Assembly: GCA_030141605.1 (NCBI GenBank)
Contig: JAQGDQ010001042.1
Coordinates: 25,001-68,181, forward strand
Source: Tubiluchus corallicola
Taxonomy: Eukaryota > Priapulida > Priapulimorpha > Priapulimorphida > Tubiluchidae
Direction of reading: 5' to 3'
DNA: 43,181 bases
Within the stretch, counting starts at the first letter, position 1. Each line of letters starts with the position of its first letter. The position numbers and the translations under genes were made by a program. A model generated the notes under the pieces. That model was not told the DNA's origin, searched no databases, and saw nothing but the letters and a program-made list of their open reading frames with translations. Below, piece by piece: positions 10,038 to 19,817 of this stretch.

Positions 10038-10438
10038 CAGGGATGAGGATGACAAATTGCAAGAAACTCTGGTTTTTTTGGGGTTTGTGGGCCACGTAGG
10101 CAGCAACAAATTGCAATTTTGTGACCATAGAGAGCCTCTAAGTGGACTTAAAATATCAATTACCTTGTTTCATGCATAACTTAAAATACCCAACTATCAA
10201 GGATACATGATACCTAATTGTCTCAAAAACGCCTAAGTACTGGCCGCTCCTATGCAAAAGTATATAAAAACTGTCTGCAATTGACTCAAACAACTCCGCA
10301 CAATTGATTCTATATTTTTATACATAGAGATATACACATGGTTACACTGATGTACGTGATGTAAACAAAGTGACGGCCTGCCACCTAGCGGTCAGCTTGT
10401 GAAATAATGTACTGGGTCCGTAAAAATTTTCTCAACGA
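10038..10438 (+). mobile_element. CAGGGATGAG-family DNA transposon, copy C (right end lost)
   Basis: It begins with CAGGGATGAGGATGACAAA and follows copies A and B through the single 172-bp unit to CCGTAAAAATTTTCTCAACGA, where homology stops and the right inverted repeat is missing. It lacks much of the G-rich left segment found in copy A. Confidence 0.8.
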
Positions 10439-11437
10439 TTGTAAAATTATACGGCAACGATTCGAGCCGTTCCAGCTGCTTTCACCTTCATTTGGCAAGG
10501 ACTCAACTAGAGTCATTAAATTACTGCGCCACCTGCCGGCAAAACACACGAAACATTTGAGAAGCGTGCTATTTTGAGCAGCAGCTGACGCACGTCTCAC
10601 GGCAAATCATCGGGTGAAATTCTATTTCATAACAAATTTGTAAATTTGCATGCCGCCCCCGGCAGCAGCAGCAACTATGCAAATTATGCGCTGATCAATG
10701 AAACGTGAGAAGAAAATGATGCTGATGGCGGAATGGAGAGACAAACCGGAACCGGAAGTACCAGAGGCATTCCAGTTTAGCACCACACTGGTGAAAACTG
10801 TACCGCCACCCACTGCATGCCGACTGTCTAATGTCCAGTCGCAATTTTTTCACGACCACCCACATGTCGACCAATGCTTGATTGAAGCCCTCGCGCGCGA
10901 GCATTCTGTCACGTGACCAACATGGCGCGTAAGGCTTGCGGTTGTAGGGAAAGCAGGCAGGAGCTTAGCAGTAATCCCCACACAAATTCTATTTCACTGA
11001 TGTAGCGAAAGTCAAACGCTCAGCATCAGTGACCTGGTATCCTGGAATTAAGACAAACAAGAATTTCACAGCGTCAATGAGAGAAGCCAAATGAACGTGA
11101 AGAATGAAAACCGCTTTACAATGAAAACAATCAGCGAACTTGGCTTCACGGAAAAAGTAATCAGACGAGCTTCCATTCACAATGAAAGATAGTCAAATGG
11201 AATTGGCTTCAAGGGGAAAATGACCAAATGTCCTCCTTTGGAAAAACCGCAATCAAAGGGTTCGTGCATGGAAACGAAAACAGCTAAATGTACCTGGCTT
11301 CAGGAGGAATAACTAGGGCTTCACCTCAAATAAGTAAAAACCTTCAACTCGCTAAACCACGTAACTAATTGCTATACGTAACATATTAGCTTAAGTACAA
11401 TGACACTTACGGAACAAAGCAATTTTAATTCGTAATC
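10439..11437. promoter_or_regulatory. GC-rich patch with promoter-like motifs (candidate)
   Basis: Within otherwise AT-rich DNA, 10740-10945 is relatively GC/CpG rich. It contains CCAAT (10871), TCGCGCGCGAGC (10891), an E-box/USF-type TCACGTGACC (10909-10918) and CAACATGGCG, which resembles a YY1 initiator (10918-10927). This cluster is common at animal promoters. No gene start is recognised beside it; it could serve the upstream part of the minus-strand kinase gene or be a decayed repeat. A 72-codon + frame (10698-10916) crosses it and is not identified. Confidence 0.25.
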
Positions 11438-11944
11438 ACCGTGTAGCCCTGTTCTTCCTCTTTCTAAAGAGCTATATATCTCCTTCCGAGAGTCCCACCA
11501 GGCGCCGCTAGAACGTTTTTTAGGCAGGCTATTTGGTCAAAATTTCGAAAAAATCGCGAGTTGTGTCCGGGAAAACGTCCGTTACGGGACGTCGTGGCCC
11601 TCTCGCAAATTCTAAATTTGCCCATGACACCCATCGCTGAACAGGCTATCTATCCATGGCCGGCACCACCCTCAGCCCGTTCCCGTTCTCCAGATCTCAG
11701 GCGTATAACTTTTGCAAAAAACGGCCGAAAAATGCCCATTTTTGGAGGTTTTTCACCCCCTGCTCCTCTCGGTAGGCCCGATTCGAAAAATAAACCCCCA
11801 ATGGCACGACACTAGATCGAGATCTTTCGTTTGATGTATAGATCACCGCAAATGGTACCGTCGTCGGAGCTGTAGCCTCGAATCTTATATATATATATAT
11901 ATATATATAAATATATATACCAGCAGAATTAATATATACGATTA
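11438..11944 (+). repeat. ~490-bp unclassified interspersed repeat, left copy
   Basis: It runs from GCCCTGTTCTTCCTCTTTCT through AGAGCTATATATCTCCTTCC, GGCGCCGCTAGAACG and a GCAAAAAACGGCCGAAAAATG segment, to TTTCGTTTGATGTATAGATC. An (AT)n tract and ATATACCAGCAGAATTAATA follow. The whole block recurs in reverse orientation at 17105-17590, including the AT tract and the AGAATTAATATAT tail. There are no clear inverted ends, RT or tRNA motifs, so I cannot assign a class. Confidence 0.85.
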
Positions 11945-11960
11945 TTGACAAGAATTAAGA

Positions 11961-12705
11961 CAATTGATGAAAACTGTGATGTTGATTAGGAACTTGTAAA
12001 AGAGGGAAAAGAAGTTGCAGCATCAGTTAGAAAGGGAAACATGCGTCCCAAAGAGTCCAATGGGTCAGACAATTGATGAAAACTGTCATGTTGATTAGGA
12101 ACTTGCAAAAGACGGAAAAGCAACTGCAGCATCAGTTAGAAAGGGAAACACGCGTCCCAAAGAGTCCAATGGGTCAGACAGTTGATGAAAACTGTGATGT
12201 TGATTAGGAACTTGCAAAAGACGAAAAAGCAACTGCAGCATCAGTTAGAAAGGGAAACACGCGTCCCAAAGAGTCCAATGGGTCAGACAGTTGATGAAAA
12301 CTGTCATGTTGATTAGGAACTTGCAAAAGAGGGAAAATCAACTGCAGCATCAGTTAGAAAGGGAAACATGCGGCCCCAAAGAGTCCAATGGATCAGACAA
12401 TTGATGAAAACTGTCATGTTGATTAGTAACTTGCAAAAGAGGGAAAAGCAACTGCAGCATCAGTTAGAAAGGGAAACACGCGTCCCAAAGAGTCCAATGG
12501 GTCAGACAATTGATGAAAACTGTCATGTTGATTAGGAACTTGCAAAAGAGGGAAAATCAACTGCAGCATCAGTTAGAAAGGGAAACAAGAGTCCAATGGG
12601 TCAGACAGTAGATGAAAACTGTGATGTTGAATAGGAACTTGCAAAAGAGGGAAAATCAACTGCAGCATCAGTTAGAAAAGGAAACAAAGAGTCCAATGGG
12701 TCACA
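11961..12705. repeat. 109-bp satellite, seven units
   Basis: Units start CARTTGATGAAAACTGTSATG at 11961, 12070, 12179, 12288, 12398, 12507 and 12606 (spacings 109, 109, 109, 110, 109, 99). Each holds AACTGCAGCATCAGTTAGAA and most hold CGCGTCCCAAAGAGTCCAAT. The last two units lost about 10 bp around CGCGTCCC. Divergence between units is a few per cent, so the array is young. Confidence 0.95.
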
Positions 12706-13280
12706 TTCAAGCATTCAAACACAGTTAACCTTCATGGGAAAAGAGAGATTTTATTTATGGCGTTTAATTAACAGAAACACGTCAGACATTTGAGTTCACA
12801 CAACCAACAGATGTGAACACGTCGCTAACACGTGCACAGCTCATTCTGTAAATATTTCAGAAAAAAAAAGATTTCCATCTGAACTCGAGAACTTGGTAAT
12901 GAAGAACACAGTGCGCCGCAAAATTTACAAACTTGATTCATTTGAATGAATTTGAAAGCTGAGTCAGCCATCGTAAATACGTAATGTATGTTACCCCGAT
13001 GAAATATATGGGAAAATTAGGAGCAAAAAAGATGCATCAACATTCAGTTGGCAAAAGAACCTTTTATGCTCGCCGTGTGAACTAATAATTAGTTTAAACA
13101 TAATTTATTTAGGATTAGATCAGACAGTTTGTACAACATGATTTAGGATACTCACCACAACAGACTTTATACACTATTTACAAGAACATTTACAGTAAGA
13201 ATAGACTATACTTAGTTTTTAGTATACTAAAGTTTTACTACACTGATACATTAGACATTAGTAGAAAATGACGGTTAGTA
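12706..13280. other. no recognised gene
   Basis: AT-rich sequence with no coding evidence. The part from about 13080 may be the 3' untranslated end of the LINE fragment at 13332-13570. Confidence 0.35.
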
Positions 13281-13331
13281 AATATTAATGTACGATTATT
13301 TAAGAATGATGCATTTTATATCAGATAGAAA

Positions 13332-13590
13332 CTACTGGAAGAGTTTAGTACGTAATATAAAGTCATGTATACATTGGAATATTTTACAGTTAGTAACATA
13401 GTTAAATTCATCTTTTCCGAATAATAACAACTTCAACAGATGATTATTTCCTAAGGCAGCTATATTCAAGTTTTCGGGCAGAAGTATTTCATTTAATTTA
13501 TCAAACATAACCCTAGCTAGTTGATACAATGGGCAGTGCAACAAAAAGTGTTCAACAGACTCAAATCAGAACTAATAATTATAAGTATCA
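13332..13590 (-). pseudogene. LINE reverse-transcriptase C-terminal fragment
   Basis: The minus strand reads HCP..YNY, two in-frame stops, then FESVEHFLLHCPLYQLARVM, and continues to TKLF. The C-x-C..H-x4-C pattern followed by a leucine-rich stretch is the usual zinc-knuckle C-terminus of non-LTR retrotransposon ORF2 proteins. Only this tail remains and it carries stops. The palindrome at 13617-13654 and a pogo-type element follow immediately to the right. Confidence 0.7.
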
Positions 13591-13616
13591 ACTGTGGGGC
13601 AATGGATTTAATTTCA

Positions 13617-13654
13617 TACCTCAACTTCATACTGTGGGGTATGAAGTTGAGGTA
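13617..13654. repeat. perfect 16-bp inverted repeat, 6-nt loop
   Basis: TACCTCAACTTCATAC (13617-13632), loop TGTGGG, then GTATGAAGTTGAGGTA (13639-13654). The right arm ends exactly on the TA dinucleotide that borders the pogo-type element starting at 13655. Confidence 0.95.
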
Positions 13655-14068
13655 CCGTATTTTCCAGTGTATAAGAGACCCTTTTTTGCTCAGAATTTTC
13701 ACTTTAAAAATAGGGGGTCTCTTATACATGGGAGTAAGTCTTTTCAATAAGATGGGTCCTCAAGGCATGGAATGGTGTAAAGCCAGAGGTCATTATTAAA
13801 TCTTTCAAGAAGTGTGGCATCTCCAATGCCATGGACGGCACAGAGCACAATGCCATTTTTGAGCACAGTGACTCCTCTGATGATGAACTGGCTGGAATTG
13901 CTGAAGGTCTGACTCCAGTTGATATTTTTGATGAGAGTGATGAGGAATTTAATGATTTCTATGATGAATAAAGTTATTCATTACCGAAAAACTTTTTTCC
14001 AGAATTTTTGCCTAAAAATTGAAGAGGTCTCTTATACACAAGGGTCTCTTATACATGGGAAAATACGG
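13655..14068 (+). mobile_element. pogo/Tigger-type DNA transposon remnant
   Basis: Inverted ends CCGTATTTTCC..GTATAAGAGACCC (13655-13681) and GGGTCTCTTATAC..GGAAAATACGG (14042-14068) agree at 25 of 27 positions. They are flanked by TA on both sides (13653-13654, 14069-14070), the Tc1/mariner-superfamily target. Extra copies of the GGTCTCTTATACA motif lie just inside each end. The interior encodes the C-terminal tail of a pogo/Tigger transposase (13753-13971). The length of 414 bp means the DDE core is deleted. Confidence 0.85.
13753..13971 (+). pseudogene. pogo/Tigger transposase C-terminal fragment
   Basis: 73 codons including the stop: WVLKAW, then VIIKSFKKCGISNAMDGTE, then an acidic tail SDSSDDELAG.. 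to FDESDEEFND and the stop. The KSFKKCGISNA(L/M)DGTED-type sequence followed by a Glu/Asp-rich end is the typical C-terminus of Tigger/pogo DDE transposases. The DNA-binding and catalytic parts are absent. Confidence 0.85.
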
Positions 14069-14329
14069 TAATTTAGCTAGAGAAGTGTCGAATCACAATC
14101 AGACGCTACTTGTTTTAGCGTTACACTCACTACTATCCCGGTTTTCGGGACAAAAGTGGGGAGACGTCGGTCCTAATTTGCCGATTGTATGTATTTATTG
14201 ATAATAAGCTAATACAGAAGGCGTATTCATCCAAAACGAGTTCTATTCATACAGGTTAGAAGCCAGTTGGTGCAGCCTAATGCACAAATGAAACAACTAG
14301 TTAAGACTAGAAGCAAATAACTACAATCA

Positions 14330-14400
14330 CAGAAGCAGTCACTCTGACTGCAAGAGGTGTGGCCCACAGTCACTCTGACTGCAAGAGGTGTGGCCCTACT
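14330..14400. repeat. 31-bp direct duplication
   Basis: CAGTCACTCTGACTGCAAGA + GGTGTGGCCC occurs twice in succession from about 14336 to 14397. Confidence 0.9.
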
Positions 14401-14564
14401 CAGCAGGTCGTCGGGAAGCATGAAAACGATGGAAAGCTCTTAGACACGCGCGCGTGTAGCGTCCCCTGGCGACATGCACGCTAGGGTGCGCTGCAAATCG
14501 CGACAATACCATTACCAATAACAGTTCCATGACACTAGCGAGAAGGATAAAGGATCCCCACAAG

Positions 14565-14647
14565 CAAAATGGTGAGATGCTTATGGGACGCATCAAATCA
14601 AGCAAAATGGTGAGATGCTTATGGGATGCATCAAAGCAAGCAAAGTA
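14565..14647. repeat. ~38-bp direct duplication
   Basis: CAAGCAAAATGGTGAGATGC + TTATGGGAYGCATCAAA occurs twice in tandem, followed by a partial third CAAGCAAAG. Confidence 0.9.
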
Positions 14648-14649
14648 AG

Positions 14650-15529
14650 TGATAAATAGGAGCAAAACCTGCATGCAGGATTCTGCATAATTAAGCGCAA
14701 CTAGACGATGTTATACCATCAATTATTGATGCTTCTGTGACAGATATTCGTGAGTGTGTATGTTTATTGATCATCTAAGTAAAGAGAAGATATCTACCGT
14801 CCATTGGCGACAGGTATTAGGTGTATTTATCGTGTATAGAGACTAGAGACACAGTGTGTATGACTAAGCACTTTAAAGCACAAGAAAACCCTTCATAAAC
14901 ATGAAGCTTGAAAAATTCGTTTCGGAATTTTATATCACTTACGTACTGCTTTTTTCCGTGAAGGACTTCAATCGACAGTCACGCTGTATAAAACATGTAA
15001 ATTTAAACTCCCGCGAGGACCGGATAAGTCATATTTGATGATAAGTCATTTGAAACAAGTTTACATAACATTTTGTAAAGTTTGAAAAAATAATCAGAGC
15101 ATTCGTAGCGCACAAGTCACTAACTAAATAAAATTTAAAATTACTGTATCTTGTCAATAAGATTAAAAATACGTTTTTTGGTTAGTGAGTGGTGCCCCCT
15201 GGAGGGTGAGTCAGCGACATTTTACCAATTCGTGAAAACATTTTAAATAATTAATAATTTTCTTTTCTAGTTACACAAGTCTTTCTAGTAGGTAAGCGAA
15301 AATCCAAGTAACATAGATTTGCACGGAAAGTCTTTTGAGGCATAATTTAACATTGCTTTCTCTTCCCTTCATTTACGTTTGTTACATGACGTCATGTAAT
15401 GGCGACTTCGGAACAGACTTCAGCAAATAATGTGGTATCAATGATGCCATCTTCAACTACTTTCCACAGAAACGAATGAATCCAGATAACAGAAATCAGA
15501 AACTGGGAACAGCCCAAACATTTGCTGTA
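14650..15529. other. no recognised gene; CRE-like palindrome at 15382-15399
   Basis: No coding evidence. The 18-bp perfect palindrome TTACATGACGTCATGTAA (15382-15399) has a cAMP-response-element core TGACGTCA and is followed by TGGCGAC. It could be a regulatory site, but nothing nearby identifies a transcript. Confidence 0.4.
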
Positions 15530-15960
15530 CAGTGATTTGCAAAAGTTTAAGACCAAGCTCGAGTTTTCGGGTTTTTCATCATACTGTACCCTGATTGCAT
15601 CAGATTCTTTGTTGATTGCATCATACTGCTAGTGGTCAGACAGGCAGCCATCAAGTGCTGAAGACTTGTGAAGAGTTATCAAGGACGTTTGGGTTAAAGA
15701 AATTACTTCCGAGTACTGCCAAAACCTAATTTCCAGTATGCCTCTTAGAATGAAGGCAGTGATTGACAACTTCGGCGGCCATACAAAGTACTAAAATGCT
15801 CAAGGACTGCAACTATTTTTGGATAAAAACATACAAACTATGCTGTAGTATATTTTTCTAGAAGAATAAATGAATAGTTTTTAGATGGAACCGTGTTAAA
15901 CGATGGTTTTGTCAATTTTCATGAAAAATCACTTTGGTCTTAAACATTTCCAAATGACTG
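15530..15960 (+). mobile_element. Tc1-type transposon remnant
   Basis: Ends are inverted: left TA|CAGTGATTTGCAAAAGTTTA and right TAAACATTTCCAAATGACTG, both adjoining AGACCAAA in inverted sense. TA precedes the left end (15528-15529); the right TA is mutated to CA. At 431 bp only the ends and the extreme C-terminus of the transposase remain. Confidence 0.85.
15690..15794 (+). pseudogene. Tc1 transposase C-terminal fragment
   Basis: 34 codons plus stop: WVKEITSEYCQNLISSMPLR, then MKAVIDNFGGHTKY and TAA. The motif (L/I)..SMP.R..AVI...GGHTKY-stop is the conserved C-terminus of Tc1-type DDE transposases. The catalytic region is missing, so it is inactive. Confidence 0.9.
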
Positions 15961-16570
15961 CACATCTGGTGGTACTCAGACGACAGATTGTCCAATAACA
16001 GGCAAGAGTGTTGGTACAAATGAAGAGAAGAGCCACCAGATCTCGAGGATATCGGTTTGAAAATTTATCCGTGTCCTACTCCAACACGGATCCCCGACGA
16101 TTCGGGGTTTATTTACCAAACCCAGCAGATGTTTAACATTCTCCGTTTCACAGACGTCTTTCGTACGATCCGACCAACATGTTGTTTTAGAGGAACAGGC
16201 AAACTTTTTGGAAATCCATCGGGAAGTGTTTCTGGGCGCACCACACACAACAAAAGTGGTAAGAAAAATAAACGTGATATGATGGTAGTCATCACACACT
16301 GGTACAGTCACTGAAGTTACAGTATCGGTAACCCGAAAAAAACAGTTACGAAAATAAAGCAAGATAAAAAACTACGTAGCAGGTCCTTAACCGAAGAGTA
16401 AGCATTGAGCTTTACACGAAAATCAATGTCTGGATCATATCATGTTGTGCTCAAGCGTCGGCACACATCACAATGTCCACATTCTGCAACCTCACGATCC
16501 AGTCTGAGGTATTCCATGAGGTTTTGCAAGAAATTGTGAGTAATAAGACTTTTGACGATTTTGCTGTGGG
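15961..16570. other. no recognised gene
   Basis: The longest open frame is a 128-codon minus frame (15976-16362) overlapped by an 85-codon + frame (16057-16314). Neither shows a domain. A GTAAG after AAAGTG at 16258 resembles a + strand donor but no acceptor-bounded exon is evident. Confidence 0.35.
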
Positions 16571-16890
16571 CACGTGCAGTGGCTGCAGGTCAAAGGTTAA
16601 GTGCACAACGACACGTGACATGTGTGTAAAGCAAAGCCGTCTGCTGCATCAGTTCAGTTACATCAGTTGTTTTACGTGGACTTTACTTAATTAAGCATTA
16701 GTCTACGCGTAGAGTGATTTATTGCTAGCAGGATATTGCTTGGAAACAAGAAAAAATGAACTAAGTAAGGTCTTGGCTAACCTTGTTAAAACTCTTACTA
16801 CTACAATAGCTTGGGCTGCAAGGCATTGTCAAGTGTACACAAATGCGTTGTCTGGTACACTTAACCTTTGACCTACAACAACTGCGCGTG
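16571..16890 (+). mobile_element. TIR element of unknown superfamily, copy 1
   Basis: A 36-bp inverted pair (16571-16606 and 16855-16890) shares about 31 of 36 bases around GCAGGTCAAAGGTTAAGTG / CACTTAACCTTTGACCT. The interior (ACATGTGTGTAAAGCAAAGC, CAGTTCAGTTACATCAGTTG, TTGCTAGCAGGATATTGCTT) recurs at 29511-29720 and, inverted, at 31439-31847. No transposase. No target duplication found. Confidence 0.7.
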
Positions 16891-17104
16891 CGCACAACGA
16901 AACCATGAAGTTTTCAACCTATTATTTAGTGATCAGAAATGCTTTGGCATTTTTATACGTGTTAAAATTTTACCGTCTTCAAAATGTTATAGGATATGAA
17001 AGACCGTCTTGTTTTGTTTTAAGGAAGTTGCACAACCAACAAGGTTTAATGGAAAGAACACTCACGAATGTAGTACGAACACGTAGCATTCTAGACCTTG
17101 TGGA

Positions 17105-17590
17105 AGTTAATCTTCGCATATATTAATTCTACTGGTATATATATATATATATATACATTTATCATATATATATATTTGTTGCGATCTATACATCAAACGA
17201 AAGGTCTCGATCTAGTGTCGTGCCATTGATGGTTTATTTTTCGAATGGGGCCCACCACGAGGAAAGGGGGGCGAAAAACCTCCAAAAATGCCCATTTTCG
17301 GCCGTTTTTTGCAAAAGTTATACGGCTGAGATGTAGAGAACGGGAACGGGCCGAGGGTGGTCCTGGGTATGGATAGATAGCCCGTTCAGCGCTGGGTGTA
17401 GTAGGCATATTTAGAATTCCCGAGAGGGTCACGGCGTCCCGTAACGGGCGTTTTCCTGGACCCCAGTCGCGATTTTTTCAAAATTTTAGTCAAACAGCAT
17501 GCAGAAAAAACGTTCTAGCGGCGCCTGGGACTCTCGGAAGGAGATATATAGCTCTTCAGAAAGAGGAAGGACAGGGCCACACGATGATGT
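17105..17590 (-). repeat. ~490-bp unclassified interspersed repeat, right copy (inverted)
   Basis: Reverse-strand copy of the repeat at 11438-11944, sharing the AGAGCTATATATCTCCTTCC and GATCTATACATCAAACGAAA motifs and the adjoining (AT)n tract at 17135-17175. Identity is high but with many point changes and small indels. Confidence 0.85.
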
Positions 17591-18850
17591 GGGTTATATT
17601 TTAGGACACGTCCACCAAAAGGAGTGACGCCGAGTTAATTAGATGTTCTTTTTTTGGAAATTTTCGCTTGTCAAGAAAAATGTTCTGAAATGTATTGCAG
17701 ATTAACGGCAAAAGATTAACACTCAAGATGTGACGACGCGTGGGCCGCGCGAATCCTTTTCATTCAGAGATTTAATCTGCTCAAGTGAAATCAATGAAGC
17801 CAGTCAGATGAAACCCTATATCGTATTTGCACAGAGCAACTAAACTTAACGAGGAAGCCGAATTTCACTTCAATCGAAAGTGAAATTGGACGAGAAGTGG
17901 AAGAGGAAGAGGGTGACACATGGTAACCATAGCAACAGGGTAAATTCAGGGGAGCGGGTAAGATTTTTCTATTTCAAAGAAGATTTGCAGTAACAAAGTT
18001 TAGCACAAATGAGAAGCTTCGCGTATGTCTTATTGAAAAGTGTCTCATTGCGTTATCACATCATTATTACTGTTAGTAGCACCAATCCTGAAATGAAATT
18101 GTACAGATTAATGTATATCATCTTTGAACCTAGCCACTGGGGGGGGGGGGCAAGCCAGCCCAACTCAGTACCGGTCCCAAGCCCGGATAAATAGGGAGGG
18201 TTAGGGTCAGGAAGGGGATACGCCTGTAAAAAATGCGCCAAAACCTTCTATGAATGAGTCCTCTTCTATAATGGGTTAGAATTTGTTATCTGTTTGTAAA
18301 ATAGAAAGAAAACTTTTTACACAAATGAAAATTTCCTTTCTAAAGTTTTTTGTTGCGCACTAGATGTCAGAAGTAATGCTAGCGATGAACAAATACGGAC
18401 TGTAAATTTCATGAAAGAAGTTATACGGGCTCTAGAACGTAATTGTTTTGATTTTTTTTTGACAGGAATGAGTTGTACGCCATACTAACATATCTTACTC
18501 TCACTTAACTGTACATATTCACATTGTTTACTAATCTTGTTAATTAATGTTATTTTGCTTGTTGATCTGTTTGTTTATTTGATGTGATTGTACCATAAAA
18601 ATGATATATATATATATACATATATAGGGATACAAAAACTGTAGAAACAGTTTGTTTTTAAATACAGTTATTTGTTTGTTTTGATGTCTGTGGATACCAA
18701 TATTGTTTTTAGCAGCTTCCTGTAATGTCGATATACCTATACTGAATAAATTTTAGAAAACATCCTCGATGTAATTTGACACAAGGAAAAGTTGATTATG
18801 ACAAGACTATGGATGAACGAATTCATTCCAACAAAGTGCCTAATTTATGA
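17591..18850. other. no gene; short retroelement-tail fragment near 18150-18245
   Basis: Mostly unique AT-rich sequence with a G10 run (18139-18148) and an (AT)n tract (18603-18625). GGGAGGGTTAGGGTCAGGAA followed by a CGCCTGTAAAAAATGCGCCAAA stretch (18195-18242) resembles the 3' tail motif common to many LINE/SINE families. Confidence 0.4.
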
Positions 18851-19036
18851 TTACAACGATCACTCTGGGTACCACGGTCCTCTCTCGTATGATTACCAAC
18901 AACGATCACTCTGGGTACCACGGTCCTCTCTCGTTTGATTACCAACAACGATCACTCTGGGTACCACGGTCCTCTCTCGTTTGATTACCAACAACGATCA
19001 CTCTGGGTACCACGGTCCTCTGTCATTTGATTACCA
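18851..19036. repeat. 46-bp minisatellite, four units
   Basis: Four units of CAACGATCACTCTGGGTACC + ACGGTCCTCTCTCGTTTGAT + TACCAA. The first three are nearly identical and the last is slightly diverged (CTGTCATTTG). Confidence 0.95.
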
Positions 19037-19352
19037 TAATTTCCTGTTCTTAAAGACCAACGAGCAGGCCTGTCCTAACAACCTTGGGTAAATAACAATG
19101 TCGCAAAGACTCATGAAAGGCCAAAAATTTCAATCACGCGTTTCCCAGAACCTTCTCAACCCAGGAAGTGACTGTGCAGTCTATCATAAACTCACATCGT
19201 GATTACAGACTGAGATTTGTGAACCATAAGGGGCATTTGTTAAAGTTTAAGTGGATCATTTGTCAGAATAGGCTGGCGGTCTGGGAATGTACTAACGAGG
19301 GGCTTGTGGGGTGGTTCTGATGGCAGGAAATGCAGGAAGTGGAGGAAGATAT
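19037..19352. other. no recognised feature
   Basis: Spacer between the minisatellite and the piggyBac-like element; nothing recognised. Confidence 0.4.
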
Positions 19353-19356
19353 TTAA

Positions 19357-19813
19357 CCCTTTCATACCTGTTGTATCCCGTGGGATACGAGAATATTTTC
19401 TGCCTTTAAAATTAATAAAATTTTAAAACTGACATTTATTTGATCTGTTAATAGTTATTTTGATTTAAGCCAATAACAATAGACTAAAATGGTGATAAAA
19501 TGGCAAACTAGAAAATCTACATTGCATAAAAAACTGCGCAAGGTACAGTACTTTAGAGACAACTTTGTACAGATCAGCATAGCATGCATACTAAATGTCT
19601 TAAATACTTTAAATAATTATCAGCAGTTGCAAAATGAAGCACATTTCATGCTTCCATTGAATCCCAATGTATCAGGTGGGATACAGGCTATATTTAGCAC
19701 GATGGCACAGGTAGAAAAAATAATTATTATGTGTAAACAAGATGGACATACTGAACAAAAGTGCCAAGCCAAAAAAAATTTCTTATTAAAAAAATAATTT
19801 GGGACTGAAAGGG
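19357..19813 (+). mobile_element. piggyBac-like non-autonomous transposon
   Basis: TTAA (19353-19356) then CCCTTTCATACC.. on the left; ..GGGACTGAAAGGG then TTAA (19814-19817) on the right. Exact TTAA duplication with CCCTTTCA inverted ends is the piggyBac signature. Near the left end lies GTATCCCGTGGGATAC, a 16-bp perfect palindrome, with a related GTATCAGGTGGGATAC inside. Element length is 457 bp, so no full transposase. Confidence 0.88.
19489..19797 (+). pseudogene. open frame inside piggyBac-like element, possibly transposase tail
   Basis: 102 codons, basic start (MVIKWQTRKSTLHKKLRKVQ) and a Cys/His end (MCKQDGHTEQKCQAKKNF). A short C-x(4)-H-x(4)-C cluster near the C-terminus is reminiscent of the Cys-rich tail of piggyBac transposases, but the DDD core is absent and the match is weak. 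It may be a relic tail or chance. Confidence 0.3.
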
Positions 19814-19817
19814 TTAA

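Noticed and set aside
10698-10916. 72-codon + strand frame (..AEWRDKPEPEVPEAFQF..) as a gene
   Set aside because: Protein-like composition, but no homologue recognised and no splice or start context. It overlaps a CpG-rich patch, which lengthens chance open frames.
14943-14983. Possible 41-bp minus-strand exon (TATACAG acceptor, AGTAC|GTAAGT donor, reading RDCRLKSFTEKSS)
   Set aside because: The donor is excellent, but the only open frame leaves in phase 2, whereas the next kinase exon needs a phase-1 junction, and the peptide matches nothing I know.
16057-16314. Possible + strand exon ending at GTAAG (16258)
   Set aside because: Open frames exist on both strands, no convincing acceptor bounds it, and no domain is visible.
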